NCBI GenBank assembly: GCA_016791105.1
Contig: JAEUNM010000064.1
Coordinates: 1 to 32,486, forward strand
Length of the DNA: 32,486 bases
Source: Rhodocyclaceae bacterium
GTDB taxonomy: Bacteria > Pseudomonadota > Gammaproteobacteria > Burkholderiales > Rhodocyclaceae
Direction: 5' to 3'
In this document: positions 25,482 through 32,486 of the stretch, piece by piece
How positions within the stretch are numbered: the first letter of the stretch is position 1
How the letters are laid out: every line of letters starts with the position of its first letter
Made by a program: the position numbers and the translations under genes
Notes under the pieces: generated by a model
Databases searched by the model: none
What the model was told of the DNA's origin: nothing
What the model saw: only the letters and a program-made list of their open reading frames with translations

Positions 25482-28400
25482 TTACTGCGCCTTGGATGCC
25501 AATAGCGCCAGGAAATCGGCCGGCGCCATGGGCACGCCGAGGAAATAACCCTGCGCTTCGTCGCAGCCCTGGCCGCGCAGGAAAGCCAGTTGGCCGGCGG
25601 TTTCCACGCCTTCGGCGACGGTGCGCAGGCCCAGGCTGTGCGACATGGCGATGATGGCGGCGACAATGGCCGCGTCATTGCGGTCGGTGGTCACGTCCTG
25701 CACGAAGGAGCGGTCGATTTTCAGCTTGTGGAAGGGGAAGCGGCGCAGGTAGCTGAGGCTGGAATAGCCGGTGCCGAAATCGTCGATGGCGAGCTGGATG
25801 CCGGTCTGCGCGATGTCGCGCAAGGTGGCAGCGGCCTCGTCGGCATTTTCGATGATGACGCTTTCGGTCAGTTCCAGCGTGAGCAGCCGTGCATCCACCC
25901 CGGGCGCCGACAGAATTTGCGCCAGCACCGACTTCAGGTTGCCGCGCAATAGTTGCGGTGCCGATACATTGACGGCGACGCGCAGGCCCATGTAGCCGAG
26001 GTCGCGCCAATGCCGCGCCTGGCGGCAGGCTTCGGCCAGCACCCAGGCGCCTATGGGCTGGATGAGGCCGGTGCTTTCCGCGATGGGGATGAAGCGGGCC
26101 GGCGACACGGCGCCCAAATCCTTGTGATTCCAGCGCAGCAGCGCTTCCGCGCCGACGATGCAGCCGGTGGAAAAATCCACCAGGGGCTGATACACCAGCT
26201 TGAGTTCCTCGCGCTCGACCGCGGTACGCAAATGGCGTTCGAGCTCCATGCGCTGCTGCACCACGGTATTCATTTCGCGCGCATAGAAGCGGAAATCGTT
26301 GCGGCCGCAGTCCTTGGCGCTGTACATGGCGGTATCGGCGTGGCGCAGCAAAGTTTCGGCATCGTGACCGTCGTGCGGATAGATGCTGATGCCCATGCTG
26401 GTGCCCAGGTATAGTTCCTGCCCGGCGGTGTTGAACGGCGTCACGAAAATCGAAATGATTTTCTGCGCCACGCGGTCGGCTTCGGCCACGTCCTCCAGGT
26501 TTTCCAGCAGCACGATGAATTCGTCGCCGCCCTGGCGCGCGACGGTGTCGTCTTCGCGCAGGCACGATTGCAGGCGGGCGGCCACGTCACGCAGCATCTG
26601 GTCGCCGGTCAGATGGCCCAATGTATCGTTGACGTTCTTGAAGCGGTCGAGATCCAGAAAGATGACGGCGAGGCAGCCGCCGTGGCGGCGTGCCGCGGCA
26701 ATGGCGTGGTTGAGCCTGTCCATCAGCAGCACGCGATTGGGCAGGCCGGTGAGCGCATCGTGGTGGGCCAGGAACTGGACGCGCGCTTCGGTGAGCTTGC
26801 GGTCGGTTACGTCGTTGAGCGACCCGGCCATGCGCTGCGCCACGCCGCATTCGTCCCACACCGCCAGGCCGCGCAGGAAAATCCAGCGCCAACTGCCGTC
26901 GCAATGGCGGATGCGAAATTCCACTTCGAGGTGGTCGGTTTCGCGTTTCAGGTGGGCGGCCACGGCAGCGCTATAGTCTTTGCGGTCGTCCGGGTGCACC
27001 AGTCCCAGCCAGTAATCGGCGTCGGGAATCGAAAATTCCGTCGGGTAGCCCAAAATGGCGATCAGGCGCGGCGAAACATACAGCGCCTGGGTAATCGGGT
27101 TCCAGTCCCAGATGCCGTCGGCGGCGCCTTCGGCCACCAGCATGTAGCGCGATTCGCTGGCCGATAGCGCCAGCGCCGCCTTTTTGTGGCGCGTGATGTC
27201 GGTTGCCATCACGTAAAAGCTGCGCACATCGCCGGCAGGCCCGAAATCCGGCACCAAACTTACTTCGAGATAGGTGCGGCGCTCGGGCTGCGGCTGTACG
27301 CGCTCATAGGTGACGGTTTCGCCCTGCAGCACGCGCTGTATGTAGTCATTTATGCCCGGAAAGATCGCCGGCCCCAGAATTTCGGACACCGGCTTGCCAA
27401 GAATATCCAGCACCCGCGCCCCGAACAGTTCGGCATAGGGATCGTTGGCGAACTGACAAATGCACTGCGCGTCGTACTGGGCGATATAGGCCGGCACGTT
27501 GCGCGTAATCATGAGCAATTGTTCTTCGCGCGAGCGCAAGGCCGATTCGGCCGCCTTGTCGTGCGTGAGGTCGCGCGTGAAACTCAGGTGGGCATATACC
27601 CCGCCGGCGTCGTCGCGCACCGGCACGGAACGCGTGAGCACTGGCCGCCGCGCCCCGCCGCGGCTTACCACCAGGTGTTCCAGCGTGCCCGGATTGCCCT
27701 GCAATACCTGGCGATGCAGATCGATGAAATCGGGCCGCACATGTTCGGCGATGAATTCGAACAGGTTGGGGATTTCCTCGCCCGGCTCCAGCTCGAGCAT
27801 GTCGAGCCCGGCGCGGTTCAGGTGCAGCACGGCGCCGTCCGCGCCGATCAGCATGACGCAATCCGGCGTGCCGTCTATCATGGCGCGCAGGCGCGTTTCG
27901 CTTTCGCGCAGCGCCGCTTCGGTGCGCCGCGCCGGCGTGATGTCGCGCGTAATCCACAGCCGCGCGCCGGGCAGCCCGGAGCCGAATTGCACCGGCGCGG
28001 TAATGCGCTGCAAGGTGCGGCCGTCTTTCAGGCGCACTTCATCGCGAATCACGATGTGCGGGTTTTCGTGACAGCGGCGCACGCGGGCGGCGAAATTTTC
28101 ACCGTCTTCCACTTTCGATTCGACTTCCCCCAGCGCACGTTCGCTGGAGCGGATTTGGCCGGAATCGTCGGAAATTCCCCATGACTGCAGAAATTCGGGG
28201 TTTTTCGCCAGCCAGTCGCCGTTCGGTGCCACCAGCAGGATGCCGTCGCCGGCCGCCTTGCCCATACTTTCGATCAGGCCGGATTCGATATCCGTGGCGG
28301 TGAGGGCGCGCCGCCGCAAAGCCAGCTTGTCCGCGGTGGCGCCGGCCAACAGCGACAGCATTTCGCGCTGTGGCGCCGGCCAACTGCGCGGCGCAACATC

Positions 28401-28793
28401 GGCCAGGAACAGACAACCCAGTACGCCTATTTCCGGGTCGGTAAGCGGCAGCGCCGCAAACGCACGCATGCTGCCGCCGATATGCAGCATCGGATCCGCA
28501 AGAAAGCGTGTGTCCGCCGCAACGTCCTCGACGAACAAGGCGGCGCGGCTTTGCTGCAAGAGGGGAGGGATTGCCCCGGTCGGAATCGCCACGCCTTCGG
28601 GCAGGCCGCGTCCGGCCTTGAGCCAGACTTGATCCGAATCGAAAGCTGCAATGGAGACTAATGGGGCCTGGCAAAGCTCGGCAGCAGCCGCCACGATGCG
28701 ATCGAAATCTGCCGCGGACGGCGTGTCGAGCAAGGCTTGGCGCGCCAGCCGCAGCAGCCTTTCCCTTTCGTTGCGTGCGAAAGGCTGGTCCAT
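25482..28793 (-). CDS. Cyclic-di-GMP enzyme with GAF, four PAS, GGDEF and EAL domains
   Basis: This 1103-residue signalling protein could both make and break cyclic-di-GMP. A GAF domain lies at about 15-165, then four PAS units (about 170-285, 290-405, 410-535 and 537-665). GGDEF covers about 667-835, with an exact GGDEF at 755-759. An inhibitory I-site RxxD (RED D) lies five residues upstream. The EAL domain (about 845-1095) has EALLRW at 883-888, ELTES, DDFGTGYSSL, KIDRSF and the QGYFLG end, so phosphodiesterase residues look intact. No membrane segment is visible. The ligand of the GAF and PAS domains is unknown. Cyclic-di-GMP commonly controls flagellar motility, and a large flg cluster is nearby, but no direct link is shown. 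Confidence 0.93.
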   Translation of the reverse strand: MDQPFARNERERLLRLARQALLDTPSAADFDRIVAAAAELCQAPLVSIAAFDSDQVWLKAGRGLPEGVAIPTGAIPPLLQQSRAALFVEDVAADTRFLADPMLHIGGSMRAFAALPLTDPEIGVLGCLFLADVAPRSWPAPQREMLSLLAGATADKLALRRRALTATDIESGLIESMGKAAGDGILLVAPNGDWLAKNPEFLQSWGISDDSGQIRSSERALGEVESKVEDGENFAARVRRCHENPHIVIRDEVRLKDGRTLQRITAPVQFGSGLPGARLWITRDITPARRTEAALRESETRLRAMIDGTPDCVMLIGADGAVLHLNRAGLDMLELEPGEEIPNLFEFIAEHVRPDFIDLHRQVLQGNPGTLEHLVVSRGGARRPVLTRSVPVRDDAGGVYAHLSFTRDLTHDKAAESALRSREEQLLMITRNVPAYIAQYDAQCICQFANDPYAELFGARVLDILGKPVSEILGPAIFPGINDYIQRVLQGETVTYERVQPQPERRTYLEVSLVPDFGPAGDVRSFYVMATDITRHKKAALALSASESRYMLVAEGAADGIWDWNPITQALYVSPRLIAILGYPTEFSIPDADYWLGLVHPDDRKDYSAAVAAHLKRETDHLEVEFRIRHCDGSWRWIFLRGLAVWDECGVAQRMAGSLNDVTDRKLTEARVQFLAHHDALTGLPNRVLLMDRLNHAIAAARRHGGCLAVIFLDLDRFKNVNDTLGHLTGDQMLRDVAARLQSCLREDDTVARQGGDEFIVLLENLEDVAEADRVAQKIISIFVTPFNTAGQELYLGTSMGISIYPHDGHDAETLLRHADTAMYSAKDCGRNDFRFYAREMNTVVQQRMELERHLRTAVEREELKLVYQPLVDFSTGCIVGAEALLRWNHKDLGAVSPARFIPIAESTGLIQPIGAWVLAEACRQARHWRDLGYMGLRVAVNVSAPQLLRGNLKSVLAQILSAPGVDARLLTLELTESVIIENADEAAATLRDIAQTGIQLAIDDFGTGYSSLSYLRRFPFHKLKIDRSFVQDVTTDRNDAAIVAAIIAMSHSLGLRTVAEGVETAGQLAFLRGQGCDEAQGYFLGVPMAPADFLALLASKAQ

Positions 28794-29095
28794 TTTTTTG
28801 ACGGCCGTAACGGCCGATCTCCCCCGTCTTGTAAGCTTGGCAGTGTAACAGCAGCTTGCATTTCATGCATCCAAGCGTGAAAAATGCACGCTTCGGGGCG
28901 AAGGAAAGCGAACCTTCCCTGTGCCGTGCGTTGTTTGCGCGGGCGCGGGCGCGCGCCCTGGCCATCAGGCTGCAATGTACGGAAACGGCGTCGATATCAC
29001 CGGAAACGCAAGAACGGCACCGAAAGCGCTGCAGTAAGCAAAGGCCGCGACGCGCGGCGCAGAGGGCCGAGCCAAGGGCCAACACCGGCGCGCTC
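28794..29095. other. Upstream region of the GGDEF-EAL gene
   Basis: About 300 bases without a recognised gene. It holds the leader of the GGDEF-EAL gene, with two CGGCCG hexamers three bases apart (28802-28807 and 28811-28816), and the perfect hairpin at 28873-28893. A possible operator or promoter role is not proven. Confidence 0.4.
28873..28893. repeat. Perfect inverted repeat upstream of the GGDEF-EAL gene
   Basis: Arms AAGCGTG (28873-28879) and CACGCTT (28887-28893) flank the seven-base loop aaaaatg. It lies 80-100 bases upstream of the GGDEF-EAL start on the minus strand, a suitable place for a regulator site. No T-run follows on either strand. Confidence 0.45.
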
Positions 29096-29100
29096 ATGCC

Positions 29101-29280
29101 GCCCGCAGCCGTAGGGCGGATAAGCCGAAGGCGCAATCCGCCGTATGGGGGCGGCCGAAGCTGTGGGCACGTTCATTGTTCGCATGTCGAGTCGATCGGG
29201 CGCGCTTCGCTTTTGGCATTCGGCGGACGGCGCCTGGCGTTTGCCTCGCGGCCGCGGGTGCTGCGCTGCGCGGTGGGACC
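29101..29280. repeat. Left copy of the ~180-base inverted repeat flanking the Cas6-RT gene
   Basis: Matches the reverse complement of 31914-32093 over its full 180 bases without a gap, at about 85% identity by hand count. It opens with a GGCGGATAAGCC...CAATCCGCC motif (29113-29143). That motif recurs inverted at 32044-32083 and in variant form near 31781-31820 and 32206-32243. No gene is supported within it. Confidence 0.75.
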
Positions 29281-29877
29281 GGGTATGTAGCCCGTTCCGA
29301 CCGTTTCCGAATGCGATGAGCCAAGGGGCGATCCTGGCGCGGGACGGGGTATGTAGCCCGTACTGACGGTTTTGGACGGCGATGCACCAAGGGCCGCGCT
29401 TTGCGTTCGAGCGCCCAAAACGTTTCGGACGGGGCAACATGCCCCGTCCGGCGCAGGGAAAATTCCGGCTCCACCAGCGGGACGGGGTATTTACCCCTCC
29501 CGAACGTTTCGGAAGGCGATAAATCAAGAGGCGCACGCTGGCGAGCAATGCCGCAAACGTTTCGGACGGGGCAACATGCCCCGTCCGGCGCAGAAATTCC
29601 GGCTCCACCAGCGGGACGGGGTATTTACCCCGTCCCGAACGTTTCGGAAGGCGATAAATCAAGAGGCGCAGTTTGGCGAGCAATGCCGCAAACGATACGG
29701 ACATGGCAACATGCCCCGTCCGGCGATGGGGAATGTACCGGCTACGGCTGCGGCGCGGTAAAACGGCTGCCGCGGCCCAGTGATCGGCCGGCCAAAACGA
29801 GAAGGAATGCTCCATGTTCAACCCTGGCCTCCAAGCGTTCATTGCCCACCAGCGGGACGGGGTATTTACCCCGTCCC
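29275..29877. repeat. Array of palindromes in alternating orientation (REP/BIME-like)
   Basis: Eight copies of a 22-24 base palindrome with arms close to GGACGGGG/CCCCGTCC. Type A (loop near TATTTA, followed by GAACGTTTCGG) starts at 29275, 29341, 29479, 29613 and 29854. Type B (loop CAACATG, preceded by AAACGTTTCGG) starts at 29427, 29564 and 29699. B is A in reverse complement, so orientation alternates over the core of the array (29341-29721). Copies at 29275, 29341 and 29699 are degenerate in an arm. The sequence between copies is also repeated: B copies are 137 and 135 bases apart and the A copies at 29479 and 29613 are 134 apart. It is thus a tandem duplication with palindromes inside. 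Confidence 0.8.
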
Positions 29878-30002
29878 GAACGTTTCGGCAGGCGCTAAAC
29901 GAAGAGGCGCACATTGGCGAACAATGCCTGACGCCGGCCCTGGCGGACCGTACTGCCACCGGCGTGGCGCCCGTCGCGCACCTCGGCTTTTCGGCCTGCT
30001 AA
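29814..30002 (+). CDS. Possible 62-residue leader ORF before Cas6-RT
   Basis: The frame starts MFNPGLQAFIAHQ after a good ribosome-site-like AAGGA (about 9 bases upstream). It ends six bases before the Cas6-RT ATG. It is built over the last A palindrome and its repeat flank, so most of its sequence is repeat-derived. I recognise no family. It may be chance coding or a coupling leader for the next gene, which itself lacks a visible ribosome site. Confidence 0.25.
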   Translation: MFNPGLQAFIAHQRDGVFTPSRTFRQALNEEAHIGEQCLTPALADRTATGVAPVAHLGFSAC

Positions 30003-30008
30003 GCGCCG

Positions 30009-31631
30009 ATGGAATTCCCGGACTACCGCTGGCAGCGCCTCGCGCTCTCGCTGCAATGCACGTTTGTACACCGCGCGCGCAAGGCTCACCCCGTGTCCGT
30101 GCTGGAAGCCATCGTGAAAGGCATCGGTGAAGCCGCCGGCATGGCCGCACCGGCACAGCGCAGCGTGTTTCGCTGGCCTTTCCAGCGCGCGACGCGCATG
30201 CAGCTTGCGCAGGGCCAGACGCTGGACCTGGAAATCCTGCTGTTCGGCACGGACGTCGCGGGCGCCCTGTGCTGGCGCGAGCAGGCATTGCGCTATTTCG
30301 ACCCCGGCGCGCCGGGGCGCAATTTCCGCGTCGTGGCGGCGGGGCTGCCGCGCGAGGCAAGTTTCGTGGACCTGCTGGCAGGGCAGGGCACGCAGCCCGA
30401 AAGTGACGAAATCGCGCTGGATTTTCTCACGCCGCTGGGCTTTACCCGTACGCCCGGATATGACCGCGCCTGGCTGGACGGCCCCGGCCTGGGGCGCGCC
30501 ATGCAACACCGCCTGCGCCGCCTGTTCGGCGCGGAACCGTCCTTGCCGCCCTGGCCCGAGGTGCTGCCCGGCTACTGGAAATATTGCGAAATCGAACATG
30601 CCGCGCGCTCCCAGCCCGGGCAGAAATATCTGAATGGCTGCGTCGGCCCGCTGCTGTTGCGCGGCGCAAACCTTGCCGACTGGTGGCCCTGGCTGCGGCT
30701 GTTCGAGCAGGTAGGCATGGGCGCTCAAATCAGCTTCGGCCAGGGCCTGTTCCGCCTGCATGGCGCCTCCACGCCGGTGCTGGACCCCCGCCTGTTCGAT
30801 AGCAATCGCATCGCCCGCGTGATCGAACGTATGGCCGAACGCCATCCCGAATTGCCGGGCCAATTGTCCGCCGCCGGCTGGCCCGGCGATGCGAACGCCT
30901 GTGCCCTGGCAATATCCCGCTGCCTGCGCGAAGGCTGGCCGCCGCGGCCCGCGCGCGCCGCCGAGCGGCCGGACGGCAGTACGCGGCAACCCGAAAGCGC
31001 GGCCGGCGCCGACCTGGTACTGCACACCCACCTCGCCCAATTGCTGGGCGAAGCGCTGGATCGGCTGGTTTCCACGGGCTCCATAGGTCATCGCAAAGAC
31101 CGGATGCGCGCCGATGCGGCCGATCCGGTACAGGCTGCGCTGGCCCAGGGCTACACGCGCGTGCTCGAATTCGAACTGGCGGACATTTACCCGGCGCTGG
31201 ATTGGGCCCGCCTCGAACCCCGGCTCGATGCGCTATTGCCCCGCCGCGACCAGCACCTGCGCCGAACCCTGTCGGCCTGCCTGCAGAGCGCCAGCAGCGG
31301 CGGCGCGGGTGAGCCGCCTGCACCCGCGCGCGGCCTGCCGCCCGGCAGCCCCTTGTTGCCGCTATTGGGCCAGCTGTGCCTGGACGATTTCGACCGCCGC
31401 CTGGCCGCGGTGGCGCCGGGCGCACGCATCGTGCGCCATGCCGGCCACTTCACCCTGCTCGCCGACAAGGGTGGCTCCGCGCAGGCGCTGCGGGAACAGG
31501 CCGGCAAGGCGGCCGCCGCCGCGGGCCTCGCGCTCGAACCCGGCCAAAAGGCGCGACGGGCGCCGGTGGACGGCAGCGAATATCCCGGTCCGCCGCCAGT
31601 GCCGTCATACCAAGCCCACACCGAGCCTTAG
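30009..31631 (+). CDS. Cas6-like RAMP endoribonuclease fused to a degenerate reverse transcriptase domain
   Basis: Residues about 1-255 read as a Cas6-like RAMP protein. The N-terminus YRWQRLALSLQCTF resembles the first RAMP strand. The C-terminal part GQKYLNGCVGPLLLRG, then WPWLRLFEQVGMGAQISFGQGLFRL (Gly236-Phe248 is the G.G...SFG.G box), matches the Cas6 family end. Residues about 345-520 read as a reverse transcriptase: SIGHRKDRM (358-366), motif A with Asp392 in FELADIYPALDW, motif B GLPPGSPLLPLL (442 on), CLDDFDRRL, then RHAGHF (476-481) where RTs have RYADDF. Known relatives are Cas6-RT-Cas1 proteins of type III CRISPR systems. Here Cas1 is absent and the frame ends after the RT. The YADD aspartates are replaced, so DNA synthesis is unlikely. 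The ORF is long and unbroken and lies inside a repeat island. No CRISPR array or other cas gene is seen in the window. Confidence 0.78.
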   Translation: MEFPDYRWQRLALSLQCTFVHRARKAHPVSVLEAIVKGIGEAAGMAAPAQRSVFRWPFQRATRMQLAQGQTLDLEILLFGTDVAGALCWREQALRYFDPGAPGRNFRVVAAGLPREASFVDLLAGQGTQPESDEIALDFLTPLGFTRTPGYDRAWLDGPGLGRAMQHRLRRLFGAEPSLPPWPEVLPGYWKYCEIEHAARSQPGQKYLNGCVGPLLLRGANLADWWPWLRLFEQVGMGAQISFGQGLFRLHGASTPVLDPRLFDSNRIARVIERMAERHPELPGQLSAAGWPGDANACALAISRCLREGWPPRPARAAERPDGSTRQPESAAGADLVLHTHLAQLLGEALDRLVSTGSIGHRKDRMRADAADPVQAALAQGYTRVLEFELADIYPALDWARLEPRLDALLPRRDQHLRRTLSACLQSASSGGAGEPPAPARGLPPGSPLLPLLGQLCLDDFDRRLAAVAPGARIVRHAGHFTLLADKGGSAQALREQAGKAAAAAGLALEPGQKARRAPVDGSEYPGPPPVPSYQAHTEP

Positions 31632-31670
31632 CGGCACTGCGTCCAGCCCATGCACCCGCCAGCCTTGCCC

Positions 31671-31800
31671 GCATCGAATCCGCCACACGGCTGAATTCCG
31701 CCCGCCCTGGGGGCGCGGGCGTCCCGCCCGCGATGGCAACCGCCGGGCCTTAATACGCGGGCGATACCGCGCGCCCGCCGCCGGAGGGCGGATAAGCCGA
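31671..31800. repeat. 130-base inverted repeat, left arm
   Basis: Pairs with the reverse complement of 32066-32195 with about 9 differences in 130 bases (about 93% by hand count) and no gap. It contains the CGCGGGC-gtccc-GCCCGCG hairpin (31714-31732). Confidence 0.8.
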
Positions 31801-31810
31801 AGGCGCCATG

Positions 31811-31953
31811 CGCCGGATGGGGCATGTTGCCGCGTCCGCATCGTTAGACGCGTTTCTCTCCACAGCGCCCGGGTTTATTGCATTCCGAAACGGCCGCAAT
31901 GGCGCGCATAGCCGATGCCACTACGCAGCGCAGCACCCACGGCCGCCCGGCAG
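31811..31953. repeat. 143-base direct repeat, copy 1
   Basis: Identical to 32344-32486 except for one base (31858 c versus 32391 a). It begins with CGCCGGATGGGGCATGTTGC, a variant of the type B palindrome read in reverse, which ties it to the array at 29275-29877. Confidence 0.9.
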
Positions 31954-32093
31954 AAGCCAAGCGCTGTCGGCCCGATGCCAGAAGCGAAGCTCGCCCGATC
32001 GACTCGACGTGCGAATAATGAACCTGCCCGCGGGTTCCACCAGCCCCATACGGCGGATTGCGCTTTCGGCTTATCCGCCCTACGGCTGCGGGC
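31914..32093. repeat. Right copy of the ~180-base inverted repeat flanking the Cas6-RT gene
   Basis: Reverse complement of 29101-29280 at about 85% identity. Together the two copies bracket the palindrome array and the Cas6-RT gene, with about 2.6 kb between them. It overlaps the end of the 143-base repeat and the start of the right arm of the 130-base inverted repeat. Confidence 0.75.
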
Positions 32094-32195
32094 GCGAGGT
32101 GTCGCCCGCGTATTAATGCCCGTCGGTTGCCATCGCGGGCGGGACGCCCGCGCCCCCAGGGCGGGCGGACTTCAAGCGTGTGGCGGATTCGATGC
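32066..32195. repeat. 130-base inverted repeat, right arm
   Basis: Reverse complement of 31671-31800 at about 93% identity. It includes the inverted copy of the CGCGGGC/GCCCGCG hairpin at 32134-32152. Confidence 0.8.
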
Positions 32196-32343
32196 GGTGA
32201 AGCCTGTAGGGCGGAAAAGCGCAGCGCATTCCGCCGTATGGGGCGATGCGCCCGACACAGCCTCGTTGGGCGCAGCCCCGCAGGAAACGCCAACCCCGCA
32301 CCCGGCCCCCGACGCCGCAGGCGACCGCAAAACCGCCGCCCTT

Positions 32344-32486
32344 CGCCGGATGGGGCATGTTGCCGCGTCCGCATCGTTAGACGCGTTTCTATCCACAGCG
32401 CCCGGGTTTATTGCATTCCGAAACGGCCGCAATGGCGCGCATAGCCGATGCCACTACGCAGCGCAGCACCCACGGCCGCCCGGCAG
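32344..32486. repeat. 143-base direct repeat, copy 2, cut by the window edge
   Basis: Same orientation as 31811-31953, one mismatch. The identity runs to the last base of the window, so the true repeat may be longer. Confidence 0.9.

Larger units (their letters stand above)
31632..32486. other. 855-base repeat-rich tail without a supported gene
   Basis: After the Cas6-RT stop no cas1-like or other gene can be read. The sequence is a mosaic of repeats: 31671-31800 (inverted at 32066-32195), 31811-31953 (direct copy at 32344-32486) and 31914-32093 (inverted at 29101-29280). Short open frames here encode Arg/Pro-rich products of the repeats and are not supported as genes. The region continues past the window edge. 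Confidence 0.7.

Noticed and set aside
29275..29877. CRISPR array
   Set aside because: The palindromes recur at uneven distances, flip orientation, and the sequence between them is itself duplicated. A CRISPR array would have same-orientation repeats with unique spacers of constant length.
29895..31091. 398-residue minus-strand frame opposite Cas6-RT
   Set aside because: Composition is Gly/Ala/Arg/Gln-rich with no motif, while the plus strand gives recognisable Cas6 and RT motifs.
32084..32486. Remnant of cas1 downstream of Cas6-RT
   Set aside because: No frame in 31632-32486 shows Cas1-like sequence. Everything readable there belongs to repeats.

Overview
The window is a high-GC (about 63-65% by eye) chromosomal segment, most likely from a flagellated betaproteobacterium. 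The order ogt-xerD-ybaK, the single unbroken flgBCDEFGHIJ run with divergent flgA-flgM-flgN, and the protein sequences all fit that group. No rRNA or tRNA was seen to fix the genus.

Layout. 173-2803 (+) encodes a membrane hybrid histidine kinase with three PAS domains and a receiver. 2865-3353 (-) is a small secreted DUF4124 protein. 3354-3943 is non-coding and carries two GC-rich palindromes. 3944-15441 is a flagellar block on the minus strand: flgB-C-D-E-F-G-H-I-J, then flgK-flgL and a small lipoprotein gene. flgA, flgM and flgN lie divergently at 15442-17067. The promoters I can read form a coherent hierarchy. Sigma-54 type -24/-12 elements precede flgB, flgA and flgK, each about 25-30 nt upstream of the start codon in transcript terms. 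A near-consensus sigma-28 element precedes flgM-flgN.

17165-25471 is mostly housekeeping or accessory: an FAD monooxygenase, ybaK-type deacylase, xerD, ogt, a chalcone-isomerase-like secreted protein, a methyltransferase with regulatory domain, proA and a patatin-like phospholipase. A GAF-PASx4-GGDEF-EAL cyclic-di-GMP enzyme follows at 25482-28793, with all the usual catalytic motifs intact.

29096-32486 is a different landscape, a repeat island. It holds alternating-orientation copies of a 22-24 bp palindrome, long inverted repeats (about 180 bp and 130 bp) and a 143 bp direct repeat that reaches the window edge. In the middle sits one intact 540-codon gene that I read as a Cas6-like RAMP endoribonuclease fused to a reverse-transcriptase domain. 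The known relatives are Cas6-RT-Cas1 fusions of type III CRISPR systems. Here the Cas1 part is absent, the RT YADD box reads HAGH, and no CRISPR array or other cas gene is visible. This orphan, apparently catalytically altered Cas6-RT inside a palindrome-rich island is the most interesting object in the window.

All identifications come from reading motifs by eye; no database search was run.
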